In this document: positions 1-8,054 of the stretch, one piece after another
Layout: every line of letters starts with the position of its first letter
How positions within the stretch are numbered: the first letter of the stretch is position 1
NCBI GenBank assembly: GCA_044340025.1
Contig: JBIIUJ010000035.1
Span: 1-20,429, forward strand
From: JBIIUJ01 sp044340025
GTDB lineage: Bacteria > Pseudomonadota > Alphaproteobacteria > Caulobacterales > Aquidulcibacteraceae
Direction of reading: 5' to 3'
DNA length: 20,429 nt
Translations under genes and position numbers: made by a program
The notes under the pieces: generated by a model
The model's database searches: none
The model's input: the letters and a program-made list of their open reading frames with translations, nothing else
Told to the model about the DNA's origin: nothing

Positions 1-1871
1 GCGTTGCGGGCAAGGAAGATGAAGAAACGGTCCTGCCAGAGCGGCATGCCTGAATGCGCGCTCGGAACGATCGTGCGGTGGCCGAGGAAGAAGCTAGTGG
101 CCATGATGTCGAACTTGAGGCCCTGTTTGCGGCAGACCTGAAGCGCCTTCGGCACGTTTGGCGTTTCCATGAAGCCGTACTTCACAATCACCCGAGCGAT
201 GCTTTCGGTGATTTCGGCGATCTCGACCCGCTCGCTGTCTGGCACGCGCGGGGTGTCGACAGTGCGCACGGTCAGGATGGTGATGCGCTCGTGCAGCACC
301 TTGTTGTGCTTCAGATTGTGCATCATCGCCACGGGCGCGAGATCGGGATCGCTGGTGAGGAAGATCGCCGAGCCCGGCACCTTGTGCGGCGGCCGCGCCT
401 CCAGGGTTGCGATCAAGTCCTTGAGCGGAATGGAATCCTTGCGGGTCTTTTCGGCCAGGATCCGGCTGCCCGTCGTCCAGGTCCACATGGTCAGGACGAT
501 GCCGGCGCCCAGCACCAGCGGCATCCAGGCCCCCTGGGGTATCTTGAGGAGATTGGCGACCACAAAGACAAGATCCAGTCCGAGGATCGGGATCAGCAAA
601 AGCCCCGCTGCGGCCGGATGCCACTTCCAAAGCCGAAGCACGACGGGCGCAGCCAGCAGCGTATCCATCAACATCGCGCCGGTGATGGCGATGCCATAAG
701 CCGCAGTGAGCGCCGAGGAGGTCTGGAAGGCGCCCAACAGCACCATCACCCCGATCAGCAGCCAGGTGTTGATCTGGGGCACAAAGATCTGGCCGGCCTG
801 GGTCTCGCTGGTGCGCTTGATCTGCATGCGCGGCAGCAGACCAAGTTGCACCGCCTGCTGGGTCATGGAGAAGGCGCCCGTGATCACGGCCTGGCTGGCG
901 ATCACGGCGGCCAGCGTGGCGAGGATCAGGGTCGGCCAGTAGGCGACTTCGGGCACCATCATCCAGAAGGGATTGGCCTTGGCTTCCGGGTTGGAAAGCA
1001 CAAACGAGCCCTGCCCCAGATAATTGAGCGCGAGCGACGGAAACACGAGCACAAACCACGCCGTCCGGATCGGGTTCTTTCCGAAATGGCCCATGTCGGC
1101 ATAGAGGGCTTCGGCCCCCGTCACGGCGAGAAAGACGCTGCCCAGGATGATCAGGCCGACAAACCCGTTCTCAAACAGGAAGCGCACCCCATAATACGGG
1201 TTGAACGCCAGGAAGATGCGCGGGTCGTCTGCAATGTGCACAAGACCCAGACCCGCCAGGGTTAGGAACCAGACCGCCGTGATCGGCCCGAACCAGGCGG
1301 CGATCCTGTGCGTCCCCTTGGACTGGACCAGAAAGAGCGCGATCAGAATGACCGCGGAAATGGTAAGCACGGTGGCGGGCGTGATGTAGCGGCCCACCGC
1401 GGGGGCTTCCTTCAGCCCCTCCACCGCGCCGAGCACGGAGATGGCGGGCGTGATGATGCCGTCGCCATAAAAGAGCGCGGCGCCGCAAATGCCGAAGAAA
1501 AACAGAAGGCCGGAGTGCTTGCCCGCGGCGCGCTGAGCCAGCGCCATCAGCGCCAGCGTGCCGCCCTCGCCCTTGTTGTCGGCCCGCATCAGGAACACGA
1601 CATATTTCAGCGAAACGATCAGGAAGAGCGCCCAAAGCACCAGCGACACCACGCCGATGACGGCAAGCTCCAGATTGGCGGAGCCTTTGGCGTGAGCCAG
1701 CGATTCACGCATCGCATAAAACGGGCTTGTGCCGATATCGCCAAAGACGACCCCGACAGAGCCCAGCGCGAGCGCGAAGAAGCCAGCGCCACCGTGACTT
1801 GCATGCTGACCTGAGGCAGAAGGATCGGGCCCGCCCGCATCCTTCGGCGCGCCAGCTTCGGCGGACGCCAT
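1..1871 (-). CDS. kup: Kup-family low-affinity potassium transporter, C-terminus cut by the window edge
   Basis: This gene encodes an inner-membrane K+ uptake protein of the KUP/HAK/KT family, probably a K+/H+ symporter. Reading from the ATG at 1871 gives about 623 residues and is still open at the left edge. The family signature GDIGTSPFYAM lies near residue 44, at the end of the first membrane segment. Further family blocks follow: FFGICGAALFYGDGIITPAI, VTGAEALYADMGHFG and SQAVITGAFSMTQQAVQLG, then many hydrophobic helices and a hydrophilic C-terminal domain ending in FFIFLARN. By family length only some 25 residues should be missing. The start is supported by GGGGGAG about 7 bases upstream, and the N-terminus has a short Ala/Gly-rich lead before the first helix. 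It lies downstream of the DUF1330 gene on the same strand with a 97-base gap and has no evident functional link to the flagellar genes. The identification is firm; the symbol is by family. Confidence 0.93.
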   Translation of the reverse strand, partial: MASAEAGAPKDAGGPDPSASGQHASHGGAGFFALALGSVGVVFGDIGTSPFYAMRESLAHAKGSANLELAVIGVVSLVLWALFLIVSLKYVVFLMRADNKGEGGTLALMALAQRAAGKHSGLLFFFGICGAALFYGDGIITPAISVLGAVEGLKEAPAVGRYITPATVLTISAVILIALFLVQSKGTHRIAAWFGPITAVWFLTLAGLGLVHIADDPRIFLAFNPYYGVRFLFENGFVGLIILGSVFLAVTGAEALYADMGHFGKNPIRTAWFVLVFPSLALNYLGQGSFVLSNPEAKANPFWMMVPEVAYWPTLILATLAAVIASQAVITGAFSMTQQAVQLGLLPRMQIKRTSETQAGQIFVPQINTWLLIGVMVLLGAFQTSSALTAAYGIAITGAMLMDTLLAAPVVLRLWKWHPAAAGLLLIPILGLDLVFVVANLLKIPQGAWMPLVLGAGIVLTMWTWTTGSRILAEKTRKDSIPLKDLIATLEARPPHKVPGSAIFLTSDPDLAPVAMMHNLKHNKVLHERITILTVRTVDTPRVPDSERVEIAEITESIARVIVKYGFMETPNVPKALQVCRKQGLKFDIMATSFFLGHRTIVPSAHSGMPLWQDRFFIFLARN

Positions 1872-1971
1872 GCGATTTCTCCCCCGCGGCGCATGCTGCA
1901 CTGCGGTCACGCGCTCTTACGCCCGATCGCCAGACCAGACAATGCGACCTGCAGCACGGGCCGCCCCGCCG

Positions 1972-2277
1972 TCAGCCAAGCGGCTGGTCGGTCTCGATCA
2001 ATAGCACCTGCGCCTCCGCCACGCCTTCGCGCAGGGCCTTGGCGGCGGCGTATTCAGGACTGGTCCAGAAGCGCTCCGCCGCGGCCCGGTCCGGCCATTG
2101 CGAGATCACCACCGACGGTCCCGCGCCAAACCCACCCTCGAGCCAGGCTCCACCCGGCGCGCGCAAAACGTAGCGACCGCCGAAGGCTTGCGTCAGGCGG
2201 GCGGCTTCAGGGGCATAGCCGGCCATGAAGGCCGCGCGGTCATGAATGACGCAGGAGACAATGAGATAGGCTGGCAT
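1972..2277 (-). CDS. DUF1330 family small protein
   Basis: A protein of 101 residues starting MPAYLIVSCVIHD. It has the layout of DUF1330 proteins, which are small ferredoxin-like alpha+beta barrel proteins of unknown function: an initial beta strand, a Y..EAARL helix, a GGRYVLR strand, LEGGF, a VVISQWPD strand, and the conserved FW.SPEYAAAKALR helix. The ATG at 2277 was chosen because family members begin with this strand; a GTG- or ATG-type start seven residues upstream (2298) is possible and would add an unconserved MWQAFAA. No clear ribosome binding site is visible for either start. The gene lies 44 bases downstream of flgL on the same strand, so it could be read through from the flagellar transcript. 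I see nothing that ties it to motility, and I cannot assign a reaction. Confidence 0.8.
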   Translation of the reverse strand: MPAYLIVSCVIHDRAAFMAGYAPEAARLTQAFGGRYVLRAPGGAWLEGGFGAGPSVVISQWPDRAAAERFWTSPEYAAAKALREGVAEAQVLLIETDQPLG

Positions 2278-2321
2278 GGCTGCGAACGCTTGCCACACCG
2301 CCGCGCAGGGTCAAGGCAGCG

Positions 2322-3257
2322 TCAATTCAGGAAGTCGAGCAGCGTCATCCGGCGCAGGCTGGCGATCATCTGGGCGCTGGCCTGAAACTGCTGCTGAGCG
2401 CTGGCCAGCTTTGCGGCGACCTCCGCCATATCGACGTTTTCGATATCGCCGGCGACCTTCTCGATCGTGTCGCGGCGGAGATCGGCGTATTCTCTGGCCG
2501 CCCTCACGCGCGCGGCGTCGCCGCCGTTCTCGGCCTGCATGGCGTTCACCGACTCCACGATTTGGCGGACGCCGGGAACAACGCCTTCGATGAAGCTGCG
2601 CTGGGCGCTGGTCAGCTTGCCGGCGAAGGGCCCCGGGGGGCTGGAGGCATGCGCATTCTGGAGCGTGCGGAAAACCGTAAACAGATCGGTTGCGATGTCG
2701 CGGGCGCGCGGCGCAATCTCGATCGTGGTGTTTTCATCGATCCTGGCGGTCTGGCTGTAGTCGGCATGATCGAAAGCGTCGTCGACGCTGGGCAAGGCCG
2801 CCAGATCGGCCAGACTATTCATGCCGGCGACGATGGGGGGGCGGTCTGAGGTCGCGCCGGCGAAGATCTGCTGGCCCTGATGTTCCATGTTCAGCGCCGA
2901 CACCGCCTGGCGGAAGGCGTTGTTCAGGCGGCTCATGAAATCGACCCCGCTGTCGGCGGCGATTGCGTCGCCGATGGCGGCCCGGATCTGGTCTGCGGCG
3001 TCGGCCACCCGGGCAAGGGCGAGATCCTGCACGTCCATCCGGCCCTCGAGGCGAAGGTTGGCGTCGGCCTGAGCGCCGGCGCGCTCGAGCGCTGCGCGCG
3101 CCGACACCACACGGCCCGCATCGAGACCGAAGCCCTGAAGGTCCTGCGCGACCTTCTGCGATGACGCCTGACGCTGAGCCTCCATCAGGTCGCGCTGGGC
3201 GCGGATCAGGTCGGCGTTGAGCGCCTGGAACTGGGTGTATCCGGTGACGCGGGTCAT
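2322..3257 (-). CDS. flgL: Flagellar hook-filament junction protein FlgL (HAP3)
   Basis: FlgL is the second junction protein between the hook and the flagellin filament; it is exported through the flagellar type III system. The 311-residue product has the flagellin-like terminal helices. The N-terminal coiled-coil region contains the ADLIRAQRDLMEAQRQASSQK stretch around residues 14-34. The C-terminal helix (about 265-311) contains AKLASAQQQFQASAQMIAS and ends near LLDFLN, both typical of FlgL. The middle part includes the family-like QQIFAGATSD near residue 130. The ATG at 3257 has AAGGA seven bases upstream. It starts 19 bases after the flgK stop on the same strand, so the two should be co-transcribed as flgK-flgL, the usual order. 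Confidence 0.92.
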   Translation of the reverse strand: MTRVTGYTQFQALNADLIRAQRDLMEAQRQASSQKVAQDLQGFGLDAGRVVSARAALERAGAQADANLRLEGRMDVQDLALARVADAADQIRAAIGDAIAADSGVDFMSRLNNAFRQAVSALNMEHQGQQIFAGATSDRPPIVAGMNSLADLAALPSVDDAFDHADYSQTARIDENTTIEIAPRARDIATDLFTVFRTLQNAHASSPPGPFAGKLTSAQRSFIEGVVPGVRQIVESVNAMQAENGGDAARVRAAREYADLRRDTIEKVAGDIENVDMAEVAAKLASAQQQFQASAQMIASLRRMTLLDFLN

Positions 3258-3276
3258 GGCTGGTTTCCTTCAGGCG

Positions 3277-5424
3277 TCAAACCATCGAAAGCAGAGCTTC
3301 ATAAAGCTCATCGGCCACGCGGATCAGACGCGCGGCGGCGGAATAGGACTGCTGGAAGATCGTCATCTTCACCAGCTCCTCGTCGAGATTGACCCCCTCC
3401 ACGGCCGCGCGGCGGCGATCGGCTTCGGTGGCGAGCGCCTGGGCGCTTTCCATCTGGCGTTGCGCGGCGCCGGCCTGACGGCCGATGTCGCCGGCGATAC
3501 GGCTGGCATAGTCGATCAGGGTCGCCTGACTGGCCGGCGTACCGCCGGTCGCATCAAACGACAGGCGCGCGCGCGCGGCCGCCTGAAGCGCCTGCGCCCC
3601 GGTCGAATCGCCGGCCGCCACCGCCGTCTGGCCCGCCGTGGTCGCGGCGAGGTTGAGGCTCGACAGCGCCAGACGGCCCGGGTCCTGGCGAATGTCCTGG
3701 CGGATGGACAGGGTTTGCGCCCGGTCCGCGCGCGGCCCGTCGCCCAGGCCAAACACCTGTGCGAGGCTGAGACCCGTGCCTGCGCGCTGGGTCTCGTCGC
3801 GCACGACCTGCAGGCGCAGGCCATCCTGGCCCGGCCCTGGTTGCATCAGCAGCCGGCCATCGGCGTCGAGACTGAAACTGGCATAACTGCCGAGCCCGCT
3901 GACCGGGTTGGAGAGCGCGGTGACGAAGTCGCCAATCGTGCCGCCGGCGGCCATCGTGATGGTGCGCTCCACAAGCGCTTCGCCGCTGCGCGCAATCAGG
4001 CGCAGTTCCAGCGCGGCGCCGGCCGCCACGCCGTGCGCATCGGCGGCTTCCAGGCCCGTTGCGTAGCTCGTCGGACGGCCTGCGGAGATAAGGTCGTTCA
4101 GGCCGAAGACCTGGGAAAAGCCGCGGCCGGCGCGCGCGCTGGGCTGGGTTGGATCGTCGCGCAGCGCAACGCCCACGTTGGGCCCGGTGGCGCTGATGAT
4201 CAGCCGGCCGTCGGCGCCGAAGCTCGCCGTGCCGGCTGCGCCAAGCGCGGTGTTCAGCCCGGCGACCATCTGGGCCACCGTGCCGCCCGCTGGGAAGGCT
4301 GCCGCGCCATTGATCGTGCCGGCGGAGAAATCGATGTCGAACCGGCTGACAAGCTGACCGCGTGTGGCGGCGGCGGTGGAAACCAGCGCCAGGCTCGTCC
4401 GGCCGGTGAAATTGTGCGCATCGCTGCCCAGAAGGCCGGTCGCCTTGCCGGTGAGGACGGCGGGAGGCGGGCTCGCGGCCGCATTGTTGTGGGCGGCGTT
4501 GAGCGCCTCGGCGAATGCGCCCGCCAACTCGCCGATCTGCAATCCAAGATCGGTCAGCGTGCCGTCGCGCGCATCGAGCAGGCCGCGCAATTTGCCGGTG
4601 TTGAGGCTGCGCTCGATCATCACCGGCTGATCGGCGCCCGGGAAGGTCGCAAGGATTGGCGGAAACACCGTGCCGGCGTCGACGGCGTCACGCGTCGGAT
4701 AGGACAGGGTCGCAGCGCGCCCGCCCTGAGCCAGAAGCATGCCGTCGATGGTGCGCAGCTCCACCCCGCCTTCCGGCCGCTGAATCACGCGCACGTCCAT
4801 CAGCGTGCCGAGCTCATCGATCAATTGCGCCTGGAGGCCTTCAGGGGCGGTGCTGTCGCCGGCCACGCGGCCACGGGCGATATCGGCGTTCAGCGCGGCG
4901 ATCTCGCCTAGCAGGCTGTTGATGCGGGCTACGGTTTCCCCGGCCTGCGTCGAGACCTCGTTGCGCAGCATCTGCACGTCGCCGGAGGCCTCCGTCAGGC
5001 GGGAGAGCAGCGCCTCGATATCGGTGAGCAGCGCACGGCGCGAGGCCGGGGCGATGGGATCGAGCGCGGCGGCGCTGGCCGATGAAAACACCGCATCGAT
5101 CCGCGCAAACAGGGAGCTTGCCCCAGTGGGGTCGCCAAAAATGCCTTGCGCGCGCTCTAGAAAACCTGCCGCGGCCTCCGCCTCGGCGGCATTGGCCCGG
5201 CTCTGCAGACTGGCGAACTGGAGAAACCGGTCGGCTGCCGCGCGCGTGATCGTCAGATCAACGCCCTGGCCCACGTTGCCAGACACCAGCTGGCGGGTCT
5301 GGGCATCCACACGCACGTAGCCCGGCGTGTTGAGATTGGCGACGTTGTTGGAGACGACGCGCAGCCCAGACTGATTGGCGGAGAGCGCGCCGGCGGCGGT
5401 GGACAGAATGGAGTTGATCGACAT
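3277..5424 (-). CDS. flgK: Flagellar hook-associated protein FlgK (HAP1)
   Basis: FlgK is the first junction protein, sitting on the tip of the hook after the FlgD cap is displaced. The 715-residue product carries the rod/hook/HAP N-terminal motif (SGLRVVSNNVANLNTPGYVR, about residues 19-38). Its C-terminal helix has the matching signature NLDEELVKMTIFQQSYSAAA followed by RLIRVADELYEALLSMV. The long middle section (about 300-600) is Ala/Gly-rich and variable, and its length is at the upper end for the family. The upstream ribosome binding site is weak (GGGGG-rich). The gene faces away from fliK across a 423-base control region that holds candidate sigma-54 promoters and GCARAAGCC motifs. This matches the divergent flaN/flbG arrangement of Caulobacter, in which flaN is flgK. 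Confidence 0.93.
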   Translation of the reverse strand: MSINSILSTAAGALSANQSGLRVVSNNVANLNTPGYVRVDAQTRQLVSGNVGQGVDLTITRAAADRFLQFASLQSRANAAEAEAAAGFLERAQGIFGDPTGASSLFARIDAVFSSASAAALDPIAPASRRALLTDIEALLSRLTEASGDVQMLRNEVSTQAGETVARINSLLGEIAALNADIARGRVAGDSTAPEGLQAQLIDELGTLMDVRVIQRPEGGVELRTIDGMLLAQGGRAATLSYPTRDAVDAGTVFPPILATFPGADQPVMIERSLNTGKLRGLLDARDGTLTDLGLQIGELAGAFAEALNAAHNNAAASPPPAVLTGKATGLLGSDAHNFTGRTSLALVSTAAATRGQLVSRFDIDFSAGTINGAAAFPAGGTVAQMVAGLNTALGAAGTASFGADGRLIISATGPNVGVALRDDPTQPSARAGRGFSQVFGLNDLISAGRPTSYATGLEAADAHGVAAGAALELRLIARSGEALVERTITMAAGGTIGDFVTALSNPVSGLGSYASFSLDADGRLLMQPGPGQDGLRLQVVRDETQRAGTGLSLAQVFGLGDGPRADRAQTLSIRQDIRQDPGRLALSSLNLAATTAGQTAVAAGDSTGAQALQAAARARLSFDATGGTPASQATLIDYASRIAGDIGRQAGAAQRQMESAQALATEADRRRAAVEGVNLDEELVKMTIFQQSYSAAARLIRVADELYEALLSMV

Positions 5425-5474
5425 GGCCTAGCCCCCAGCCGGCGGGACTTGCCGGGCGCAGGGGCGCGGAGCCG

Positions 5475-5486
5475 GCAAAAGCCGCC
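5475..5486 (+). promoter_or_regulatory. Candidate FlbD-binding (ftr-like) site, proximal copy
   Basis: GCAAAAGCCGCC is nearly identical (11 of 12) to GCAGAAGCCGCC in the flgD-flgE gap and is related to GCAGAAGCCAGCC 32 bases away. It lies inside a small dyad CGGC-AAAA-GCCG (5473-5484). It sits between the flgK start codon and the candidate flgK promoters, where Caulobacter places ftr2/ftr3 downstream of the flaN promoter. The FlbD assignment is inference. Confidence 0.4.
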
Positions 5487-5506
5487 GGGCGCGGACAGAG
5501 GCGGCC

Positions 5507-5519
5507 GCAGAAGCCAGCC
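5507..5519 (+). promoter_or_regulatory. Candidate FlbD-binding (ftr-like) site, distal copy
   Basis: GCAGAAGCCAGCC is the second copy, starting 32 bases from the proximal one. That is about three helical turns, so both would face the same side of the DNA. Such a pair would suit a sigma-54 activator like FlbD serving both flgK and the fliK-flgD-flgE unit. Function is inferred from position only. Confidence 0.35.
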
Positions 5520-5564
5520 GACGCATCCCTGCCACAACCTTCTGTTCTTTTTGGCGTTTTGTTT

Positions 5565-5578
5565 GCATTGCCCTCTCC
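5565..5578 (-). promoter_or_regulatory. Possible sigma-54 promoter for flgK (alternative 1)
   Basis: On the minus strand this reads GG-N10-GC with an ATGCA -12 box, but the -24 box beyond the GG is poor. The predicted start near 5553 gives a leader of about 130 bases, containing both ftr-like motifs. It is followed by an A/T-rich stretch. GG-N10-GC matches are common by chance in GC-rich DNA, so confidence is low. Confidence 0.28.
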
Positions 5579-5596
5579 CGGTCCCGGGACGCGCGG

Positions 5597-5610
5597 GCAA
5601 CGGTGATCCC
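5597..5610 (-). promoter_or_regulatory. Possible sigma-54 promoter for flgK (alternative 2)
   Basis: On the minus strand this reads CGGGATCACCGTTGC: the -12 box TTGC is perfect, the spacing GG-N10-GC is exact, and the -24 box matches only at GG. The predicted start near 5585 would leave a leader of about 160 bases with both ftr-like motifs downstream of the start. It competes with the match at 5565-5578. Confidence 0.3.
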
Positions 5611-5776
5611 GGCGCGCGCGATATCCCCGGCAAGGCCCGCGCCACAGCGCCCCGCCCACGGCGCTCTGGGCAAAGCCTGCCGCTCTATGGGCAGAAAATC
5701 CGCTTTCCAGGCGTTAAGTTCTGGGTCTCTCTTCACTCAGAATTCTGTTTTTTCACAGGTTTTATTCCGAGCCGGT

Positions 5777-5792
5777 TTGGCCCCGGCCTTGC
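5777..5792 (+). promoter_or_regulatory. Sigma-54 promoter for fliK-flgD(-flgE)
   Basis: TTGGCCCCGGCCTTGC matches the sigma-54 consensus (TGGCACG-N4-TTGC) at TGGC and TTGC, with exact GG-N10-GC spacing. Transcription would start near 5804, giving a short leader before the fliK start at 5848. The genes behind it (hook length control, hook cap, hook) are the sigma-54/FlbD class in Caulobacter. Confidence 0.6.
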
Positions 5793-5847
5793 GACCCGCC
5801 GATCGGCACTGTCGGGTCAAGACGCCGGGCAGCGCAAACGGGCTTGG

Positions 5848-7362
5848 ATGGGACCGATGGGACTTGAGCTGGCGAGCGCCGCCGTCACGGCAGGGGCGGG
5901 CGAAGGCAGGACCGCTGCGGCCAGCGCATCGCGCGCTGTGGGCGCGGAGGGCTTCGCCGCCGCCCTGCTGATGGCGCTGGCGGGAACGCCGACGTCGTCG
6001 AGCCCCGCCGGGCAGGCGCCCCAGGGTGCTAGGCCCGCAAAGCCCGTCGCCAAATCGGCTCCAGCCGAGCCCGCCGACCCGACCGCCCAGGCCGTGGCGG
6101 TTGCTGCGCCGGAGGCTGCAACGCTGCTGCCGGCACCGCCCGCTGGTGATCTGGCGCTGGCGCTCGCCGCCCCCACTCCAACGCAAGCCCCAGTCCCCGC
6201 GCCGGTTTCGGCTGGCGGATCGCCATCTCCCCAGACGCCGCCTGCCCCGCCGACGACCCCGACACTGACGCCCACTGCGGCCGACGGGGATGGCGCGATC
6301 CCGGCTCCGCCAACGCAAGCCGCCCCGGTTCCGGCAGACCTCGCCGAGACTGCGCTCGCGCCGCCTCCCGCCGCCAAGCCGGGCGCCGGCGCGCCGCCGA
6401 CGCCGGCCCAGATCGCGGCGCTGCTATCGCCACCTGCTACCACGCCGGCGCCGCCAGCAACGCCAGCAACGCCGGCTGCGCCGCCAGCTCAGACCGCGCC
6501 GGCCGCCGCTGCACCGGAAGCTGCCCCGAAGATGGCCATGGCGCCGACCCAACCCGATCCAGCGGCGGCGATCACGCCCGCGCCTGCAGCCGCTGCACCC
6601 GAAGCGCCGGCCGCCAAAGCAGACGCCGCGCCGGCGCCAGCAAAGCCCGGCGTGGTGGCGATGGGCGCTCAACAGGCCCCGCAGGCTGGCCCCCAAGGTC
6701 AGAACACCGGCGGCGGGAGCGGCGGCGGCGGACACCAGAACCCGCAACCGGTGTCGACCACGCCGCTGCAGGCCAATGGTGATGCGGGATCGACCCTGCT
6801 TGGCGGATCAGTCGATCTTGTCGATGCCGCCGCACCGGGCAGCGACATGGGCATGATCGAGACGGCCGAGAGCGTCGCCACAGCCCAGAGCGCAGCAGCA
6901 ACCACATCGCGCAGCGAGGCGGCCGCCACCGGACAGGCGCTGGCCGCCCCGCGCATGGCGGCGGCGGCGCTTGTCGCGTTCGCGCAGAAGATCAGCCGCA
7001 ACGCGCTTTCCGGCGCCACAAGTTTCCAGATCCGCATCGATCCGCCCGAGATGGGGCGCGTTGATGTCAGCCTGACGCTGACGGCCGACCGCAAGGTGCG
7101 CGCAATGCTGACGGTGGAGAAACCCGAAGCGCTGGCCGACCTGACGCGCAACGCGCGCGCGCTGGAGCAGGCGCTGGCCGACGCCGGGCTCGAGCTCGAC
7201 GCCGGAGGCCTGCAATTCTCGCTCGATCAAGGCGCCCAGGGCCAGGGCGAGCAGCCTGATACGGCGCCAGAGCGGCGGCTCGCCGCACAGCCCGAGCCCG
7301 ACCTCGCCGTCCCGCCCCGCGCCGAGCGCTGGACGCGCGGGCGCATTGATCTGAGCGTTTGA
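5848..7362 (+). CDS. fliK: Flagellar hook-length control protein FliK
   Basis: FliK is a secreted ruler that measures hook length and switches the export gate from hook to filament substrates. The product is 504 residues from the ATG at 5848; a second in-frame ATG at 5857 is also possible. The conserved C-terminal domain (last ~120 residues) includes FQIRIDPPEMGRVDVSLTL, the hallmark of the Flg_hook family, followed by a helix ALADLTRNARALEQALADAG. The rest, roughly residues 60-330, is a low-complexity Pro/Ala ruler region with a Gly-rich patch (GGGSGGGG) near 290. The open frame extends upstream to 5449, but the sigma-54 promoter at 5777-5792 and the lack of conservation favour the shorter protein. 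It is followed after 13 bases by flgD, so the two are co-transcribed. The family assignment rests on the C-terminus and gene order. Confidence 0.87.
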   Translation: MGPMGLELASAAVTAGAGEGRTAAASASRAVGAEGFAAALLMALAGTPTSSSPAGQAPQGARPAKPVAKSAPAEPADPTAQAVAVAAPEAATLLPAPPAGDLALALAAPTPTQAPVPAPVSAGGSPSPQTPPAPPTTPTLTPTAADGDGAIPAPPTQAAPVPADLAETALAPPPAAKPGAGAPPTPAQIAALLSPPATTPAPPATPATPAAPPAQTAPAAAAPEAAPKMAMAPTQPDPAAAITPAPAAAAPEAPAAKADAAPAPAKPGVVAMGAQQAPQAGPQGQNTGGGSGGGGHQNPQPVSTTPLQANGDAGSTLLGGSVDLVDAAAPGSDMGMIETAESVATAQSAAATTSRSEAAATGQALAAPRMAAAALVAFAQKISRNALSGATSFQIRIDPPEMGRVDVSLTLTADRKVRAMLTVEKPEALADLTRNARALEQALADAGLELDAGGLQFSLDQGAQGQGEQPDTAPERRLAAQPEPDLAVPPRAERWTRGRIDLSV

Positions 7363-7375
7363 GAGGCCAGTCGAC

Positions 7376-8047
7376 ATGAATACTGTTTCACCGGCCGCCA
7401 GCGGCTTCTCGACCGGACTGACCCAGTCCACCAACTCGCTCGCCAACAATTTTGAGACCTTCCTCACCCTGCTGACGGCTCAATTGCAGGCCCAGGACCC
7501 GTTGAACCCGATGGACACCAACGAGTTCACCCAGCAACTGGTGCAGTTCTCCGGCGTTGAGCAGCAGATCCGCACCAATCAGAATCTGGAACAGATGACG
7601 GCGCTGGCGCGCACTTCCGCCGGGGCGGCGGCGGTGAGCTATCTGGGGCGCGCAGCTATAGCCGAGACCGACGGCGCTGTGCTGACCGCGCAGGGCGCCA
7701 GCTGGACCTACAGCCTCCCGCGGGCTGCCGAGAGCGTGAAGCTGACGATCCAGGATAGCCGCGGCCAGACGGTCTTCACCACCACCGGAACCACTGCAAG
7801 CGGAGAGAACGCCTTCAAGTGGGATGGCAAGGATGGATTGGGCCGAACGCTGCCCGGCGGGCTCTATCGGCTCAAGATCGAGGCCACGGGGGCCCAGGGC
7901 GGCGCCATCGCGGCGACGATGCGGCGCACGGGCGCAATCTCGCAGATCGATCTGTCGAGCGGCGTCCCCACCCTGCTGCTGGATGGGGTTCCCGTGCCAT
8001 TGGACAAGATCAAGCAGCTGAAAACAAAGGATTCTCTTAACTCGTAA
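7376..8047 (+). CDS. flgD: Flagellar hook assembly scaffold/cap protein FlgD
   Basis: FlgD forms the temporary cap at the tip of the growing hook and inserts FlgE subunits. The 223-residue product has the conserved N-terminal FlgD block (about residues 25-65): NFETFLTLLTAQLQAQDPLN followed by PMDTNEFTQQLVQFSGVEQQ. Then comes an all-beta region with an Ig-like FlgD domain; the FKWDGKDGLGRTLPGGLYRL stretch near residues 143-166 is its typical signature. The length is normal. The ATG at 7376 is preceded by GAGAGG at a somewhat long distance and follows the fliK stop by 13 bases. It is a standard partner of fliK and flgE. Confidence 0.95.
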   Translation: MNTVSPAASGFSTGLTQSTNSLANNFETFLTLLTAQLQAQDPLNPMDTNEFTQQLVQFSGVEQQIRTNQNLEQMTALARTSAGAAAVSYLGRAAIAETDGAVLTAQGASWTYSLPRAAESVKLTIQDSRGQTVFTTTGTTASGENAFKWDGKDGLGRTLPGGLYRLKIEATGAQGGAIAATMRRTGAISQIDLSSGVPTLLLDGVPVPLDKIKQLKTKDSLNS

Positions 8048-8054
8048 ATGGTTA

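Larger units (their letters stand above)
5425..5847. promoter_or_regulatory. Divergent control region between flgK and fliK
   Basis: This is the longest gene-free stretch of the window. Reading toward flgK it holds two GG-N10-GC sigma-54-like matches and, between these and the flgK ATG, two copies of a GCARAAGCC motif. Reading toward fliK it holds a good sigma-54 match at 5777-5792. It also contains T/A-rich tracts (about 5541-5565 and 5725-5765), which stand out in this GC-rich background, and a 10-base perfect palindrome GTCCCGGGAC at 5581-5590. An open frame upstream of fliK runs through much of it but lacks family similarity, and the predicted fliK promoter lies inside that frame, so I treat it as noncoding. 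Confidence 0.7.

Noticed and set aside
54..1265. 403-codon plus-strand frame over the kup gene
   Set aside because: The minus strand reads as a complete Kup protein in this stretch; the plus frame is a charged low-complexity shadow.
3217..4911. 564-codon open frame on the plus strand opposite flgK
   Set aside because: It is a shadow of flgK: Arg/Ala/Gly-rich with no recognisable domain, while flgK on the other strand has clear terminal signatures.
5581..5590. Perfect palindrome GTCCCGGGAC as an operator
   Set aside because: A 10-base GC palindrome is expected by chance in this composition, and no second copy or known regulator matches.
5449..5847. N-terminal extension of fliK back to 5449
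   Set aside because: The residues are unlike FliK and the predicted sigma-54 promoter and flgK control motifs lie within it.
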